In this document: positions 53,853 through 64,000 of the stretch, piece after piece
Layout of the letters: each line of letters starts with the position of its first letter
Numbering within the stretch: the stretch's first letter is position 1
Assembly (NCBI RefSeq): GCF_963677685.1
Contig: NZ_OY782186.1
Coordinates: 868,001 to 932,000, forward strand
DNA: 64,000 nucleotides
Direction of reading: 5' to 3'
Origin: an uncultured Bacteroides sp.
GTDB taxonomy: Bacteria; Bacteroidota; Bacteroidia; Bacteroidales; Bacteroidaceae
Notes under the pieces: generated by a model
Told to the model about the DNA's origin: nothing
Seen by the model: the letters and a program-made list of their open reading frames with translations, nothing else
The model's database searches: none
Translations under genes and position numbers: made by a program

Positions 53853-54788
53853 ATGAGCCAAACTTTCTTATATAACGACTTCTCAAAGTTTTTGGGAAGA
53901 TATTTTGTTGATAAAATACAGAAGATTTCTTTGAATGCAGGCTTTACCTGTCCCAATCGTGATGGAAGTAAAGGTAATGGAGGATGTACGTATTGTAATA
54001 ATCAGACTTTTAATCCTGATTATTGTAGTACTGATAAATCAATTTCTTTGCAATTGGAAGAAGGTAAGCGTTTTTTTTCTCATAAGTATCCTGATATGAA
54101 ATATCTTGCTTATTTTCAAGCATATACTAATACTTACGAGGCCATTGAGATTTTGAAACGCAAGTATGAAGAGGCTTTAAGTGTGGAAAAAGTGGCCGGT
54201 TTGGTTATTGGAACTCGTCCTGACTGTATGCCTGATGAACTGTTATACTATCTTGAAAGTTTGAACAAACAGACTTTCTTATTAGTTGAATACGGCATAG
54301 AGAGTACTGATGATAATACTTTGCGACGTATAAATAGGGGACATTCATTTTCTGATACAGTTGATGCAATTAAGCGCACAGCTTCTTGTGGGATTCTTAC
54401 AGGTGGACACGTCATACTTGGTTTACCTGGAGAGAATATAGAGCACATTGTTGCTCAGGCTGAACAAATTTCTTGTTTACCTCTTAGTACTTTGAAAATG
54501 CATCAATTGCAACTAATTCGTGGTACACGAATGGCATATGAATATATGCGTGATCGGAAAGATTTTCATTTATTTAATTTAGATGAATATGTTGATCTGG
54601 TAATAGATTATATACAGCATTTGCGACCTGATATTATACTTGAACGCTTTGTTTCTCAATCTCCTAAAGTGTTATTAATAGCTCCTGATTGGGGGATAAA
54701 AAATTATGAATTTACGGCCCTTTTGCAGAAAAGAATGAAAGAAAGAGGAGCTTATCAAGGTAAGCTTTATGGATTAAGAAAAAAATAA
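53853..54788 (+). CDS. Radical SAM protein, TIGR01212/YhcC family
   Basis: This 311-residue protein has the cluster-binding segment CPNRDGSKGNGGCTYCNN, typical of the YhcC family, followed by YGIESTDDNTLRRINRGH and HVILGLPGE, which are elongator-protein-3-like radical SAM motifs. The biological reaction of the family is unknown to me. It is followed by the flavodiiron gene after 25 bp, which has its own -7 box. Confidence 0.88.
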   Translation: MSQTFLYNDFSKFLGRYFVDKIQKISLNAGFTCPNRDGSKGNGGCTYCNNQTFNPDYCSTDKSISLQLEEGKRFFSHKYPDMKYLAYFQAYTNTYEAIEILKRKYEEALSVEKVAGLVIGTRPDCMPDELLYYLESLNKQTFLLVEYGIESTDDNTLRRINRGHSFSDTVDAIKRTASCGILTGGHVILGLPGENIEHIVAQAEQISCLPLSTLKMHQLQLIRGTRMAYEYMRDRKDFHLFNLDEYVDLVIDYIQHLRPDIILERFVSQSPKVLLIAPDWGIKNYEFTALLQKRMKERGAYQGKLYGLRKK

Positions 54789-54796
54789 TTATTTTT
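54789..54796 (+). promoter_or_regulatory. -7 box of the flavodiiron protein gene
   Basis: TATTTTTG immediately follows the stop of the radical SAM gene and lies 17 bp before the ATG at 54814. Confidence 0.45.
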
Positions 54797-54813
54797 GCTT
54801 TATAAATAAGAAT

Positions 54814-56010
54814 ATGGAACAGAAGACAAAAATCAGAGGAAAAGTTTATTATGTAGGTGTCAATGATCGTACCAAACACCTTTTTGAAGGGTTATGGCCT
54901 TTACCGTATGGTGTATCATATAACTCTTATCTGATTGATGATGAAAAAATTGCATTAGTTGATACGGTTGACATCTGCTATTTTGAAGTATTTCTTCATA
55001 AAATAAAATCTATTATTGGAAATCGTCCGATTGATTATTTGATAATTAATCATATGGAGCCAGATCATTCTGGTTCTCTTAGTTTAATTAAACAACATTA
55101 TCCCAATATCACTATTGTAGGCAATAAGCAAACTTTCGGTATGGTAGAAGGTTTTTATGGAGTTAAAGGTGAACAACTTCTTATTACTAATGGCGATCCC
55201 TTAGATTTGGGCTATCATAAATTACGCTTTTATCTTACGCCAATGGTGCATTGGCCGGAAACAATGATGACTTTTGATGAAACAGAAGGAATCCTTTTTT
55301 CCGGTGATGGTTTTGGAGCCTTTGGTACGCTCGATGGAGGATTTATTGATTCTCGAATGAATACAGATAAATTTTGGGAAGAGATGATTCGTTACTATTC
55401 AAATATTGTTGGAAAGTATGGTTCTGCAGTGCAAAAAGCACTTCAAAAATTGTCTTCATTACCTATTACGACTATTTGTTCTACTCATGGTCCTGTTTGG
55501 ACGGAGCAAAAAGAGCGAGTTATTGATATCTATGATAGACTGAGTCGCTATGAGGGTGAGGAAGGTGTTGTTATAGTCTATGGAACGATGTATGGTAATA
55601 CAGAGCAAATGGCTGAAGCTATTGCTTTGGAAATCTCTAACCAAGGTATTAAAAATGTTGTTTTGCATAATGTGAATAAAAGCCATCCTTCGTATATTAT
55701 AGCTGATATATTTAAATATAGAGGTCTTATAATAGGAAGTGCAACTTATAGCAATCAACTTTATCCGGAAGTAGAATCGTTACTCTCTAAAATATTGATT
55801 AGAGATATGAAAAAACGCTATTTGGGTTATTTTGGTTCTTTCTGTTGGTCGAGTGCTGCTCTTAGGTGTATGAGCTCTTTTGCTGAGAAAAGTAAATTTG
55901 AGCTAGTAGGCATACCGGTTGATATGAAGATCTCGATGAATGAACAGACTTATGAAGATTGTGCATCTCTTGGTTCTGCTATGGCAAAAAGATTGAAGCT
56001 GGATCGTTAA
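54814..56010 (+). CDS. Flavodiiron protein (FprA-type, O2/NO reductase)
   Basis: This 398-residue protein joins a metallo-beta-lactamase-like diiron domain (about 1-250) and a flavodoxin domain (about 255-398). The diiron ligands appear in HMEPDHSG, MVHWPETM, FSGDGFGAFG and STHGPVW, and FMN binding is in VYGTMYGNTEQMAEAI. Such proteins reduce O2 or NO to harmless products in anaerobes. The electron donor is not encoded nearby. Confidence 0.93.
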   Translation: MEQKTKIRGKVYYVGVNDRTKHLFEGLWPLPYGVSYNSYLIDDEKIALVDTVDICYFEVFLHKIKSIIGNRPIDYLIINHMEPDHSGSLSLIKQHYPNITIVGNKQTFGMVEGFYGVKGEQLLITNGDPLDLGYHKLRFYLTPMVHWPETMMTFDETEGILFSGDGFGAFGTLDGGFIDSRMNTDKFWEEMIRYYSNIVGKYGSAVQKALQKLSSLPITTICSTHGPVWTEQKERVIDIYDRLSRYEGEEGVVIVYGTMYGNTEQMAEAIALEISNQGIKNVVLHNVNKSHPSYIIADIFKYRGLIIGSATYSNQLYPEVESLLSKILIRDMKKRYLGYFGSFCWSSAALRCMSSFAEKSKFELVGIPVDMKISMNEQTYEDCASLGSAMAKRLKLDR

Positions 56011-56068
56011 ATATTTGTATCTAACTAAATTCCCCCAATTAATTTATTAACATATAAAGACTTCTATT

Positions 56069-56881
56069 ATGAGACTTATTATTCAACCTGATTATCGGGC
56101 TATATCTAAGTGGGCAGCAAATTATGTTGTTGCTCGTATTCGTGAATTTCGCCCTACTCTAGAAAAACCCTTTGTACTTGGATTGCCTACTGGCTCTTCT
56201 CCATTAGGAATGTATAAAGAATTAATCGACCTTAATAAAAAGGGTTTGGTGTCATTTCAAAATATTGTAACCTTTAATATGGATGAATATGTAGGGTTAC
56301 CCCAAGATCATCCTGAAAGTTATTATTCATTTATGTGGAATAACTTCTTTAGTCATGTTGATGTGTCAAGAGCTAATGTTAATATCTTGAATGGCAATGC
56401 GGCTGATTTAGACAAGGAATGCGCTGACTACGAAGCTAAAATAGAATCTTATGGTGGCATTGATCTATTTCTTGGTGGTATTGGCCCTGATGGACATATA
56501 GCATTTAACGAACCAGGTTCATCTCTATCTTCCCGTACTCGCATAAAAACATTGACTACAGATACAATTATTGCTAATTCTCGTTTTTTCGATGATGATG
56601 TGAATAAAGTCCCTAAAACATCTTTAACCGTAGGTGTTGGGACTGTACTCTCTGCTAAAGAAGTACTGATAATTGTTAATGGGCATGCTAAGGCTCGTGC
56701 ATTATATCATGCTGTAGAAGGTGCTATTACTCAAATGTGGACTATAAGTGCTTTGCAAATGCATTCGAAAGGTGTTATTGTATGCGATGATGATGCTACT
56801 TTTGAATTGAAAGTTGGTACATATCGTTATTTTAAAGATATTGAGGCCGCTAATCTTGATCCTGAATTATTATTAAAATAG
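56069..56881 (+). CDS. nagB: Glucosamine-6-phosphate deaminase
   Basis: This 270-residue protein converts glucosamine 6-phosphate to fructose 6-phosphate and ammonia. Motifs are [14 protein letters not shown] (phosphate loop), [20 protein letters not shown] (catalytic Asp) and [17 protein letters not shown] (catalytic His and Glu). Length is standard. It is followed by a bidirectional terminator shared with secA. Confidence 0.96.
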   Translation: MRLIIQPDYRAISKWAANYVVARIREFRPTLEKPFVLGLPTGSSPLGMYKELIDLNKKGLVSFQNIVTFNMDEYVGLPQDHPESYYSFMWNNFFSHVDVSRANVNILNGNAADLDKECADYEAKIESYGGIDLFLGGIGPDGHIAFNEPGSSLSSRTRIKTLTTDTIIANSRFFDDDVNKVPKTSLTVGVGTVLSAKEVLIIVNGHAKARALYHAVEGAITQMWTISALQMHSKGVIVCDDDATFELKVGTYRYFKDIEAANLDPELLLK

Positions 56882-56934
56882 GTTCTTATAGTTCTTAGAT
56901 TCTTTAGGTTTAAGAAACTCTCGATAATTTATAA

Positions 56935-56979
56935 ACAAAAAACAGTAGATTCAGCTTTACCTGTATCTACTGTTTTTTT
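56935..56979. terminator. Bidirectional terminator between nagB and secA
   Basis: A-tract plus ACAGTAGAT pairs with ATCTACTGT plus a seven-T tract around a 14-nt loop; works for both converging transcripts. Confidence 0.88.
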
Positions 56980-57053
56980 GTTACTGATATATAATTTTAC
57001 TTTGAGTTAGATGTAACTATCTGACCCATTTGGAATTTAATATATGGAGCAAT

Positions 57054-60000
57054 TTAGTTATTACGTCCATGACAATTTTTGTATTTTTTCCCACTTCCAC
57101 ATGGACAAGGATCGTTCCTACCTACTGTTCTTTCAACCCGTATTGGCTCACGTTTTATCTCTCGAGTATCTTGTTGAGCAGCAGCTTGTTGATTAGGATT
57201 GGATAGATCACGTTTCTCTTCACGGTATTTGCTCATGTCCTGACGTTTTTCAGGAGTTGCTTGCTGCAATTGCTCTGGCTCTTGAACAGGAATCTGACCA
57301 CGCATTAATATGGAGATGGTTTGATTATTAATCTTGTTGACCATTGTATCAAATAGAGTAACTGACTCTAATTTGTATATGAGCAAGGGATCTTTCTGTT
57401 CGTAGCTCGCATTTTGCACAGAATGTTTAAGTTCATCTAATTCACGTAAGTTTTCTTTCCAAGAATCATCTATAACATGTAAGAGAATTGATTTTTCAAA
57501 AGCTTTAACGACTTCTTTACATTCGCTTTCATATGCTGCTTTCAAGTTGCATGAAATGTTATACATTTTTTTTCCATCAGTGATGGGGATTAAAATGTTT
57601 TCATACATATGTCCTTGGTTTTCAAATACTTGTTTGATGACCGGGAAAGCTATTTGGGCTAAATGATCCATTTTTCGCTTGAAGTTGCCCATTGCTTCAT
57701 CGAATGTTTTATTAGCTAATTCCTCTTTTTTTGCGTTGCGGAACTCTTCTTCCGTAAAAGGAGTTTCCATTGCTAAGGTTTGAAGTAAGCTCATTTTACA
57801 TTCGTCGTAATCAATACTTTCAATCGCATTTGCACAACGGTCCCAGATCATGTTCACTATATCCATGCTGATACGTTCACCCATTAGAGCATGTCGTCTT
57901 TTGGTATAAACAACAGTACGCTGTTTGTTCATAACATCATCATATTCCAATAGACGTTTACGTATACCAAAATTGTTTTCTTCGACTTTCTTTTGTGCAC
58001 GTTCAATAGAATTTGAAATCATTTTATGCTCAATCATTTCTCCTTCTTGAAAACCAAGCCTGTCCATGACGCTAGCAATGCGGTCTGAAGAAAATAGTCG
58101 CATTAAATCATCTTCAAGAGAAACAAAGAACACAGAAGAACCTGGGTCTCCTTGACGACCAGCACGACCACGTAACTGTCTGTCTACACGGCGAGATTCG
58201 TGTCGCTCAGTTCCGATGATCGCTAAACCACCCGCGGACTTAACTTCATTGCTTAACTTGATATCGGTTCCACGACCAGCCATATTGGTTGCGATAGTTA
58301 CGATTCCTTTCGCTCCAGCCTTTGCAACAATATCAGCCTCTTTTTGGTGCATTTTGGCATTAAGCACATTGTGCTCTATTTTACGCATTGTAAGCATCTT
58401 GCTAAGCATCTCGGATATTTCCACAGATGTTGTACCAACTAGTACAGGTCTTCCTGCTGTAATAAGGCTTTCTATTTCCTCTATAACTGCCTTGTATTTT
58501 TCTCTTTTAGTTTTATAAACCCGGTCATTCATATCAATACGTGCTATCCGACGATTGGTAGGAATAACGACTACATCCAATTTGTATATGTCCCAAAGTT
58601 CTCCAGCTTCAGTTTCTGCCGTACCTGTCATACCTGATAGCTTGTGATACATGCGGAAATAGTTTTGTAAAGTTATGGTAGCAAAGGTCTGTGTTGCTGC
58701 TTCTACCTTTACACGCTCTTTTGCTTCAATAGCTTGATGTAAGCCATCAGAGTAGCGACGGCCCTCCATGATACGACCTGTCTGTTCGTCTACAATTTTA
58801 ACTTGACCATCTATCACAACATATTCATCATCTTTCTCAAACATGGTATATGCCTTCAGCAATTGGTTGATCGTGTGTACACGTTCAGATTTTATGGCAT
58901 AATTGGTCATGATAGTATCTTTCTTCTCTAACTTTTGTTCTTCAGATAGTCCTTCCTCAGTTTCCAAAGCAGATAATTCAGAAGTTATATCTGGTAAAAC
59001 AAAAAGGCTTTGATCTTCAGAGTTTCCGGTAATAAGGTCTATACCCTTATCTGTGAGGTCTACGCTATTTAATTTTTCGTCAATAACAAAGTATAGAGGG
59101 TCTGTTGCCTCATGCATACGTTTGTTATTTTGCTCCATATATAGTTCTTCTGTCTTCAGCATACCGGCTTTAATACCTTGTTCACTGAGATATTTAATTA
59201 GAGCTTTATTCTTTGGCAAAGCTTTATGACTTCTATACAAAGCGAGATAACCTTCCTCTTGTTCTTTTTTATCTGTTGATGCAATAAGTTTTTTAGCATC
59301 TGCTAGATACTTTGTTGCTAGCGTTTTTTGGACGTCAATTAATTTTTCTACTAATGGGCGAAGAGATTCAAATAGCTGTTCTTCCCCTTTAGGTATAGGT
59401 CCTGAGATAATAAGTGGAGTACGGGCATCATCAATCAATACCGAGTCAACCTCATCAACAATACTGTAATTATGCTCCCGTTGTACAAGATCTTTAGGGC
59501 TAATAGCCATATTATCTCTTAAATAATCAAAGCCAAATTCATTGTTTGTACCAAAAGTAATATCAGCTAGGTATGCTTGTCGACGAGAATCAGAATTTGG
59601 TTGATGTTTGTCGATACAATCTACACTTAGTCCATGAAACTGATAGAGAGGCCCCATCCATTCGGAGTCACGTTTTGATAAGTAATCATTAACAGTAATT
59701 ACATGAACCCCATTGCCAGTCAAAGCATTTAAAAATACAGGTAGAGTTGCTACAAGAGTTTTACCTTCTCCGGTAGCCATCTCAGCGATCTTTCCTTTAT
59801 GAAGGACAACTCCACCAAATAGCTGTACATCGTAATGAATCATATTCCATGTAACTTCAGTACCTCCGGCTATCCAGTGGTTTTGATAGATTGCTTTGTC
59901 TCCATCTATACGCACGAAATCTTTTGTTGCAGCAAGTTTTCGATCAAACTCATTTGCTGTAACTATAATTTCTTCATTCTCCGTAAATCGCTTCGCTGTC

Positions 60001-60347
60001 TCTTTCATGATGGAAAAGGCAGTAGGCAGAACATCATCTAAAGCCTTTTCATATATTTCAAGAATTTCTTTCTCTATTTTATCTATTTGAGTGAAATGAT
60101 CTTCTCTAAATTCTATATCTAATGTTTCTGTCTCAGCTTTTAAACTTTCAACTTTAGCTCGTTCTGTTGCAGCAGATTCATTTATATATAATTTTAATTC
60201 TTGAGTCTTTGCGCGGAGAGCGTCATTGTCTAATTTTGAGATTTCTGGGTAAATAGCTTTTATTTTATCTATCCATGGCTGTATCTCCTTCATATCCCGA
60301 GAAGACTTATTACCAATTAGTTTGCTTAAAAATTCATTAAATCCCAT
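57054..60347 (-). CDS. secA: Preprotein translocase ATPase SecA
   Basis: This 1097-residue protein powers Sec export. Walker A is in [14 protein letters not shown], the Walker B region in [18 protein letters not shown], and [10 protein letters not shown] and [13 protein letters not shown] belong to the second motor domain. The C-terminus holds the zinc/SecB-binding tail [17 protein letters not shown]. The protein is about 200 residues longer than E. coli SecA because of inserts in the middle (around 320-470), which is usual for Bacteroidetes. It is on the same strand as the two genes upstream but 102 bp away with its own -7 box. Confidence 0.97.
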   Translation of the reverse strand: MGFNEFLSKLIGNKSSRDMKEIQPWIDKIKAIYPEISKLDNDALRAKTQELKLYINESAATERAKVESLKAETETLDIEFREDHFTQIDKIEKEILEIYEKALDDVLPTAFSIMKETAKRFTENEEIIVTANEFDRKLAATKDFVRIDGDKAIYQNHWIAGGTEVTWNMIHYDVQLFGGVVLHKGKIAEMATGEGKTLVATLPVFLNALTGNGVHVITVNDYLSKRDSEWMGPLYQFHGLSVDCIDKHQPNSDSRRQAYLADITFGTNNEFGFDYLRDNMAISPKDLVQREHNYSIVDEVDSVLIDDARTPLIISGPIPKGEEQLFESLRPLVEKLIDVQKTLATKYLADAKKLIASTDKKEQEEGYLALYRSHKALPKNKALIKYLSEQGIKAGMLKTEELYMEQNNKRMHEATDPLYFVIDEKLNSVDLTDKGIDLITGNSEDQSLFVLPDITSELSALETEEGLSEEQKLEKKDTIMTNYAIKSERVHTINQLLKAYTMFEKDDEYVVIDGQVKIVDEQTGRIMEGRRYSDGLHQAIEAKERVKVEAATQTFATITLQNYFRMYHKLSGMTGTAETEAGELWDIYKLDVVVIPTNRRIARIDMNDRVYKTKREKYKAVIEEIESLITAGRPVLVGTTSVEISEMLSKMLTMRKIEHNVLNAKMHQKEADIVAKAGAKGIVTIATNMAGRGTDIKLSNEVKSAGGLAIIGTERHESRRVDRQLRGRAGRQGDPGSSVFFVSLEDDLMRLFSSDRIASVMDRLGFQEGEMIEHKMISNSIERAQKKVEENNFGIRKRLLEYDDVMNKQRTVVYTKRRHALMGERISMDIVNMIWDRCANAIESIDYDECKMSLLQTLAMETPFTEEEFRNAKKEELANKTFDEAMGNFKRKMDHLAQIAFPVIKQVFENQGHMYENILIPITDGKKMYNISCNLKAAYESECKEVVKAFEKSILLHVIDDSWKENLRELDELKHSVQNASYEQKDPLLIYKLESVTLFDTMVNKINNQTISILMRGQIPVQEPEQLQQATPEKRQDMSKYREEKRDLSNPNQQAAAQQDTREIKREPIRVERTVGRNDPCPCGSGKKYKNCHGRNN

Positions 60348-60391
60348 TTTGCTTATCTATTGTTTTATTATTTACTAAGTTATGTAATCTG

Positions 60392-60399
60392 CAAAGGTA
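60392..60399 (-). promoter_or_regulatory. -7 box of secA
   Basis: TACCTTTG on the minus strand, 44 bp upstream of the secA ATG. Confidence 0.5.
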
Positions 60400-60449
60400 C
60401 ATTAAAATGCTGATTTATTGTACTTTGCTATTTGTTTTGAGGGAATTTC

Positions 60450-62027
60450 TTACCGAATAAGGGAAATAGGCAGAGCTTTTGACGCATTAGGTGCTCGTAT
60501 TCTCATAAAATGAGTTAATGTTGGAGCGATGCGATCTACTGTAACAGGAGTTTGAATAATCTCAGGTTTTATCGTTCTCCCCATAAATATAAGAGGAGTG
60601 GGGATTTCAGCTGCGCGGACAACATTGTTTTCTTGCGGTTGTTCTTGTACTATAGACCACCCTGGAAGTACACTGATGAGTAAATCTCCAGAACGTTGAC
60701 GGTTGAATGAATTTCTTATTTTATAAATTTCTGGATTCCAAGCACCTAGTAACAGCCGATGAGCAGAATAAACTTCATTAACTCCGCTGAATTGCATGAG
60801 AAAATCGACCGATTTTTCTTGTACTTCAGAAAGCTTAAGTTGTTTTTTTTCTATTAATTTATGGTTAAGGTATATCTGTTGATTATAGAAAGCTTCTACA
60901 TATTGTCCTTCTCCATAAGTGGCCATTAAATATATATTAAGTAAGGCTGCGCAACGGTTTAAATAAAACTGACCTCTTGGTATCTTGTATTTGTTTAAAT
61001 CCGGGGCTTCTGGATGTACATATCCAGTAGAAGTGATAAAGAATATTATATTTTGTAGACCTATTTTATTGTCTAAGATGCTGAATAGCTCAGCTAGGCT
61101 TTTATCAAGTCTTACATAAGCATCTTGTGTCTCAAGTGGTGATTCAAGAGTACTTTTGTGGTCATAATTTCCTGCATAATAGGTTAGTGAAAGAAAATCG
61201 GTTATCTTGTCTTTTCCTATTGTACTGTTATTTAGACATTCTTCGGTTAAGGTATTAACCTCTTGATTTATATAGGGGCTAGAAAGTAATTTTCTAAACT
61301 TATTTTTCTTAGCATCATCAAAATGATATTTGAATTCCTCATTTTCCCATTCGGAGGCTAGATATTTGTAATTCGTAATAGGCAAAGCCGGAGTCCAAGT
61401 TATCTTATCAATTCTAAAATCAATCGCTTTTCTATCATTATATTGACTTACCCACCATGGAAATTCATTATAATAAGTTGTACTTGCCCATTTTCCGGTG
61501 TTTGTATTTAACCAAAAAGCACCATTCCCAGCATGTCCTGCGGCTATGATTGCAGTTTCTCGAAATGGTGAGATAGCATATACTAATGCTTTCCCTTGTG
61601 TTGCTATTTTTAATTCATCGGTTATAGTAGAAGTTAATAGTTGAGAAGGTGATGTACTCTCATCTATATAGTTACCCATATAGTTTGGGTCATCAACACT
61701 ATTTATAGGTCTTAATGTTGATCTATCTAACCAGTTATCTGCAATAATTCCGTTTACAGATGGGGTTGTTCCTGTGTATATGGCGGCGATTGCAGACGAA
61801 CGGTCAGGGTTTATAAAAGGAAACTCCGCATTTAAATAAATCCGTCCATCTCTCCATAAACGTTTGAAACCTTTATCTCCATATAGTGTAGAGAATGCTT
61901 CTAAGTAGTCTGTTCTTAGCTGGTCAATCGTTAATCCTACGATTAATTTAGGCGTTGATGGTTCAGACTGAGCTTGTAGACCAGTAAAACTTAATAAGGT
62001 GATGATGGAGGTTAGTAATCCTTTCAT
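60450..62027 (-). CDS. Secreted alkaline-phosphatase-superfamily protein, probably inactive
   Basis: This 525-residue protein has a signal peptide (about 1-20, ending GLQAQS) and the fold signature of PafA-like phosphatases: VGLTIDQLRTDYL with the first metal Asp D35, and AAIYTGTTPSVNGIIADNW. Other expected residues look missing: the nucleophile segment P-T-x-T reads NPDRSS, the D-x-x-G-H ligand segment reads NYDHK, the second-metal D-H pair reads S-T-G, and the late metal His before PLIF is replaced by Pro-Thr. It overlaps the DUF4105 gene by 4 bp (ATGA), so the two are translated together. Confidence 0.75.
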   Translation of the reverse strand: MKGLLTSIITLLSFTGLQAQSEPSTPKLIVGLTIDQLRTDYLEAFSTLYGDKGFKRLWRDGRIYLNAEFPFINPDRSSAIAAIYTGTTPSVNGIIADNWLDRSTLRPINSVDDPNYMGNYIDESTSPSQLLTSTITDELKIATQGKALVYAISPFRETAIIAAGHAGNGAFWLNTNTGKWASTTYYNEFPWWVSQYNDRKAIDFRIDKITWTPALPITNYKYLASEWENEEFKYHFDDAKKNKFRKLLSSPYINQEVNTLTEECLNNSTIGKDKITDFLSLTYYAGNYDHKSTLESPLETQDAYVRLDKSLAELFSILDNKIGLQNIIFFITSTGYVHPEAPDLNKYKIPRGQFYLNRCAALLNIYLMATYGEGQYVEAFYNQQIYLNHKLIEKKQLKLSEVQEKSVDFLMQFSGVNEVYSAHRLLLGAWNPEIYKIRNSFNRQRSGDLLISVLPGWSIVQEQPQENNVVRAAEIPTPLIFMGRTIKPEIIQTPVTVDRIAPTLTHFMRIRAPNASKALPISLIR

Positions 62028-63220
62028 TTATGCTTTTTGTATGCCAATATGATATTACTTGCTGAACGTATCAACAAACTAAGGGCCAAAGGTAATATAG
62101 CAAAGTCAAATCTTTGGGGTATTACTCCCCAAAGCAATATAAAAAGTGTTAAAACTGCTAGATTTACTATATGATACCAATTTTTGCGCTTATTTTTTGC
62201 CGTATAAATTAAAAAAGGTAAGGCTAAAATATGGAGTGGGTGAAGTACAAATAATAAATAATTTGGGCTGACTGTTGGATGTACAGAAAAAACTGCCAAG
62301 AAGGCAATGATGCATCCGGCTATTCCTGCAGCTGAAAATAGACAGAGGTCAATGATCCAATAATTCTTTTTATTTTTTAATTCATAAATAGTTAGGCTTG
62401 TTGTAATTATGAATACAAGAAGAAATGATTGTAGTGGGGTTGGGATATTATTGTGTATAGGTGCTTTTATACTTCTTTGGTGAATTAATTCTTTTGAAGA
62501 AAAAACTAGTTTTCTTTTCTCTTTTGTTATATTAACGATAGACGCTGAAGCAAAACTTTTGTATAAATATTCTGGGGCAAACATTTCTGCTCGATTGCTT
62601 ATCGGTTTATCGGCTTTTACTCCGAGGCAAAGATCAATCCCAAAGCGTTCCCATGGGTGTTTAGCGGTATATTTATGAATAATATCTCGAAATGATATAG
62701 CTACTGGTGATGTGGCGTATTTTATTTCACCGTTAATGCAATTTTCTATCATGTTTCGTGGGCGAGTGGCGCAATTATCAAAAAAGAAGTTATATCTGTA
62801 TACTCTATTTTCTGGTAAGTAATTGCGTTTTAGTGAAGTAAATAATTTATTTTTTTCTTCTTTAGATAAGTTGAGTATCTGTTCTTTTACTCCTCTGCCA
62901 TAATATTCATATTCTGTTGCAAAATTTTGATAATCGGTAACTCCTAATTGATAATCTGTTTCTCCTAAAATAAATCGCCAAAGGAAATGGGGTGTTTGGA
63001 AACTAAACATACCATAGTTAAATACAATGTCAATTCCATGTTTTCGGTCTTGATAACGAATGGCAGTATGTCCAAATAAAGAATATATTTCGTCGCCGGG
63101 GGAGCACGTCAATAGACTAATATCAATAGAATCATTAGGATTTGTATTTTTTAAAGATGCTAGTACTTGCGTTGAAAAGAACAGTGCACTGATTATGGAA
63201 ATATATAATATTTTCTTCAT
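62024..63220 (-). CDS. lnb: DUF4105 membrane protein, probable lipoprotein N-acyltransferase (Lnb)
   Basis: Starting at ATG 63220 (the upstream ATG at 63244 lies inside the -7 box at 63242) the protein has 398 residues. It has a signal-anchor, a periplasmic DUF4105 domain (about 25-235) and five membrane helices (about 255-395). Conserved residues are the His in SLFGHTAIRY and the Cys in FFFDNCATRPR, an arrangement reminiscent of a permuted NlpC/papain-type fold. From memory, a DUF4105 protein of Bacteroides was shown to N-acylate lipoproteins (Lnb); the secA-phosphatase-DUF4105-coaX order here fits that gene. The symbol is given with moderate certainty. Confidence 0.7.
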   Translation of the reverse strand: MKKILYISIISALFFSTQVLASLKNTNPNDSIDISLLTCSPGDEIYSLFGHTAIRYQDRKHGIDIVFNYGMFSFQTPHFLWRFILGETDYQLGVTDYQNFATEYEYYGRGVKEQILNLSKEEKNKLFTSLKRNYLPENRVYRYNFFFDNCATRPRNMIENCINGEIKYATSPVAISFRDIIHKYTAKHPWERFGIDLCLGVKADKPISNRAEMFAPEYLYKSFASASIVNITKEKRKLVFSSKELIHQRSIKAPIHNNIPTPLQSFLLVFIITTSLTIYELKNKKNYWIIDLCLFSAAGIAGCIIAFLAVFSVHPTVSPNYLLFVLHPLHILALPFLIYTAKNKRKNWYHIVNLAVLTLFILLWGVIPQRFDFAILPLALSLLIRSASNIILAYKKHK

Positions 63221-63241
63221 TATTCTACGACTTTTATATTG

Positions 63242-63249
63242 CAAAAGTA
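63242..63249 (-). promoter_or_regulatory. -7 box of the DUF4105-phosphatase operon
   Basis: TACTTTTG on the minus strand, 21 bp upstream of the ATG at 63220. It argues against the longer ORF start at 63244. Confidence 0.55.
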
Positions 63250-63352
63250 CTTTTATTTACTAATTCTGTAGCTTTTAGTGCATATTTTTTCCAATAATAA
63301 GGCTATTGTTTTATTTTTTTGAGTTCCTTTGCAGCTCCAAATAATTATTGTT

Positions 63353-64000
63353 GTGAATTTGATCGTTGATATAGGAAATACAATGGTGAAAGTGGCATTG
63401 TTTGAAGGAGATTCATTGATTGATGTTTTTTCTTATTCAAATGCTTCTTTAGGTTTTCTTGAAGGGTTAATAGCGGATTATCCTATTGAAAATGGAATAA
63501 TTACTACTGTAATTAACTTAGATGAGGATGCGAAAAGATTTCTTTCGAATTTGCATGTTTCGCTACTTTGGCTTGATGAAAAAGTTTCTTTACCCATTGC
63601 AAACTTATATGAAACTCCTGAGACTTTGGGATACGATCGTATTGCGGCTGTAGTAGCAGCTAATTATCAATCACCAGGGAAAAATATATTAGTGATTGAT
63701 GCAGGTACAGCTATTACTTATGAATTTGTTGATGCAGAAGGACGTTATCATGGAGGGAATATCTCTCCTGGTATGCAAATGCGATTTAAAGCATTAAATC
63801 ATTTCACTGAAAAATTGCCTTTAGTGGAAGCTATCGGTAGAATGATACCAGTGGGAAGAGATACTGATACCGCTATTAGAGCAGGGGTGCTGAAAGGTAT
63901 AGAGTATGAAATACTTGGATATGTGACTTTTTTTAAAAATAAATATCCAGACCTTTTGGTTTTTTTAACTGGCGGAGATGAGTTTTCTTTTGATACAAAA
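63353..64000 (+). CDS. coaX: Type III pantothenate kinase, N-terminal part
   Basis: The first 216 codons of a gene cut by the right edge of the window. It starts with GTG at 63353 ([17 protein letters not shown]); no ATG is available between the upstream in-frame stop and this point. Type III kinase motifs are DIGNT (phosphate loop), [19 protein letters not shown] and [15 protein letters not shown]. It phosphorylates pantothenate, the first step in coenzyme A synthesis. Confidence 0.93.
   Translation, partial: MNLIVDIGNTMVKVALFEGDSLIDVFSYSNASLGFLEGLIADYPIENGIITTVINLDEDAKRFLSNLHVSLLWLDEKVSLPIANLYETPETLGYDRIAAVVAANYQSPGKNILVIDAGTAITYEFVDAEGRYHGGNISPGMQMRFKALNHFTEKLPLVEAIGRMIPVGRDTDTAIRAGVLKGIEYEILGYVTFFKNKYPDLLVFLTGGDEFSFDTK

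Overview
The window looks like the chromosome of a Bacteroides species or a close relative in the Bacteroidales. Supporting signs are the AT-rich composition, promoters of the Bacteroides type (a -7 box TAnnTTTG in front of many genes), a SusC/SusD pair with a hybrid two-component regulator, a fused murF-alr gene, a fused nuoCD gene, and a complex I operon without nuoE, nuoF and nuoG. There are no rRNA or tRNA genes, transposases, phage genes or CRISPR arrays.

Layout. (1) 1-8508, minus strand: ten genes of a complex I operon (nuoA, B, CD, H, I, J, K, L, M, and the start of nuoN). (2) 8620-13894, minus strand: a small secreted protein of unknown function, then the K+ uptake pair trkH/trkA and dxs of isoprenoid synthesis. 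(3) 14087-22157, plus strand: a GSCFA protein overlapping murF-alr, the twin-arginine genes tatA and tatC, and a large nuclease-helicase. (4) 22158-22604: a gene-free stretch with a candidate small RNA, three 23-bp repeats and a terminator. (5) 22605-46738: a pectin (homogalacturonan) utilisation locus. It holds a hexuronate transporter, GH105, CE8, a CE12-CE8 fusion, an alpha/beta hydrolase, a hybrid two-component regulator, a surface beta-helix lipoprotein, SusD, SusC, a HAD phosphatase, GH43, DUF4861 and GH28. (6) 46938-64000, mostly housekeeping: fabI, a GldB-like lipoprotein, an RsmI-like methyltransferase, a membrane protein with a decayed Nudix-like tail, lipA, a DPP4-type peptidase, a radical SAM protein, a flavodiiron protein, nagB, secA, a degenerate alkaline-phosphatase-like protein, a DUF4105 protein (probably the lipoprotein N-acyltransferase Lnb) and the start of coaX.

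How the pectin locus should work: the surface SusC/SusD pair and the beta-helix lipoprotein bind and import oligogalacturonides. The CE8 and CE12 esterases remove methyl and acetyl groups. GH28 and GH105 cut the oligosaccharides, and the MFS transporter takes up the uronates. The hybrid regulator at 29823-34256 presumably senses a periplasmic oligosaccharide and drives expression. No pectate lyase is visible, although GH105 normally needs lyase products.

The most useful observations are: a one-base frameshift that separates the GH43 enzyme from its signal peptide; a promoter-plus-terminator unit that may encode a small RNA; a perfect 38-bp palindrome; clustered repeats upstream of susC; and a secA-adjacent pair that joins a probable lipoprotein acyltransferase to a phosphatase-fold protein lacking most expected metal ligands. 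All family calls come from reading the sequence; no database search was run.
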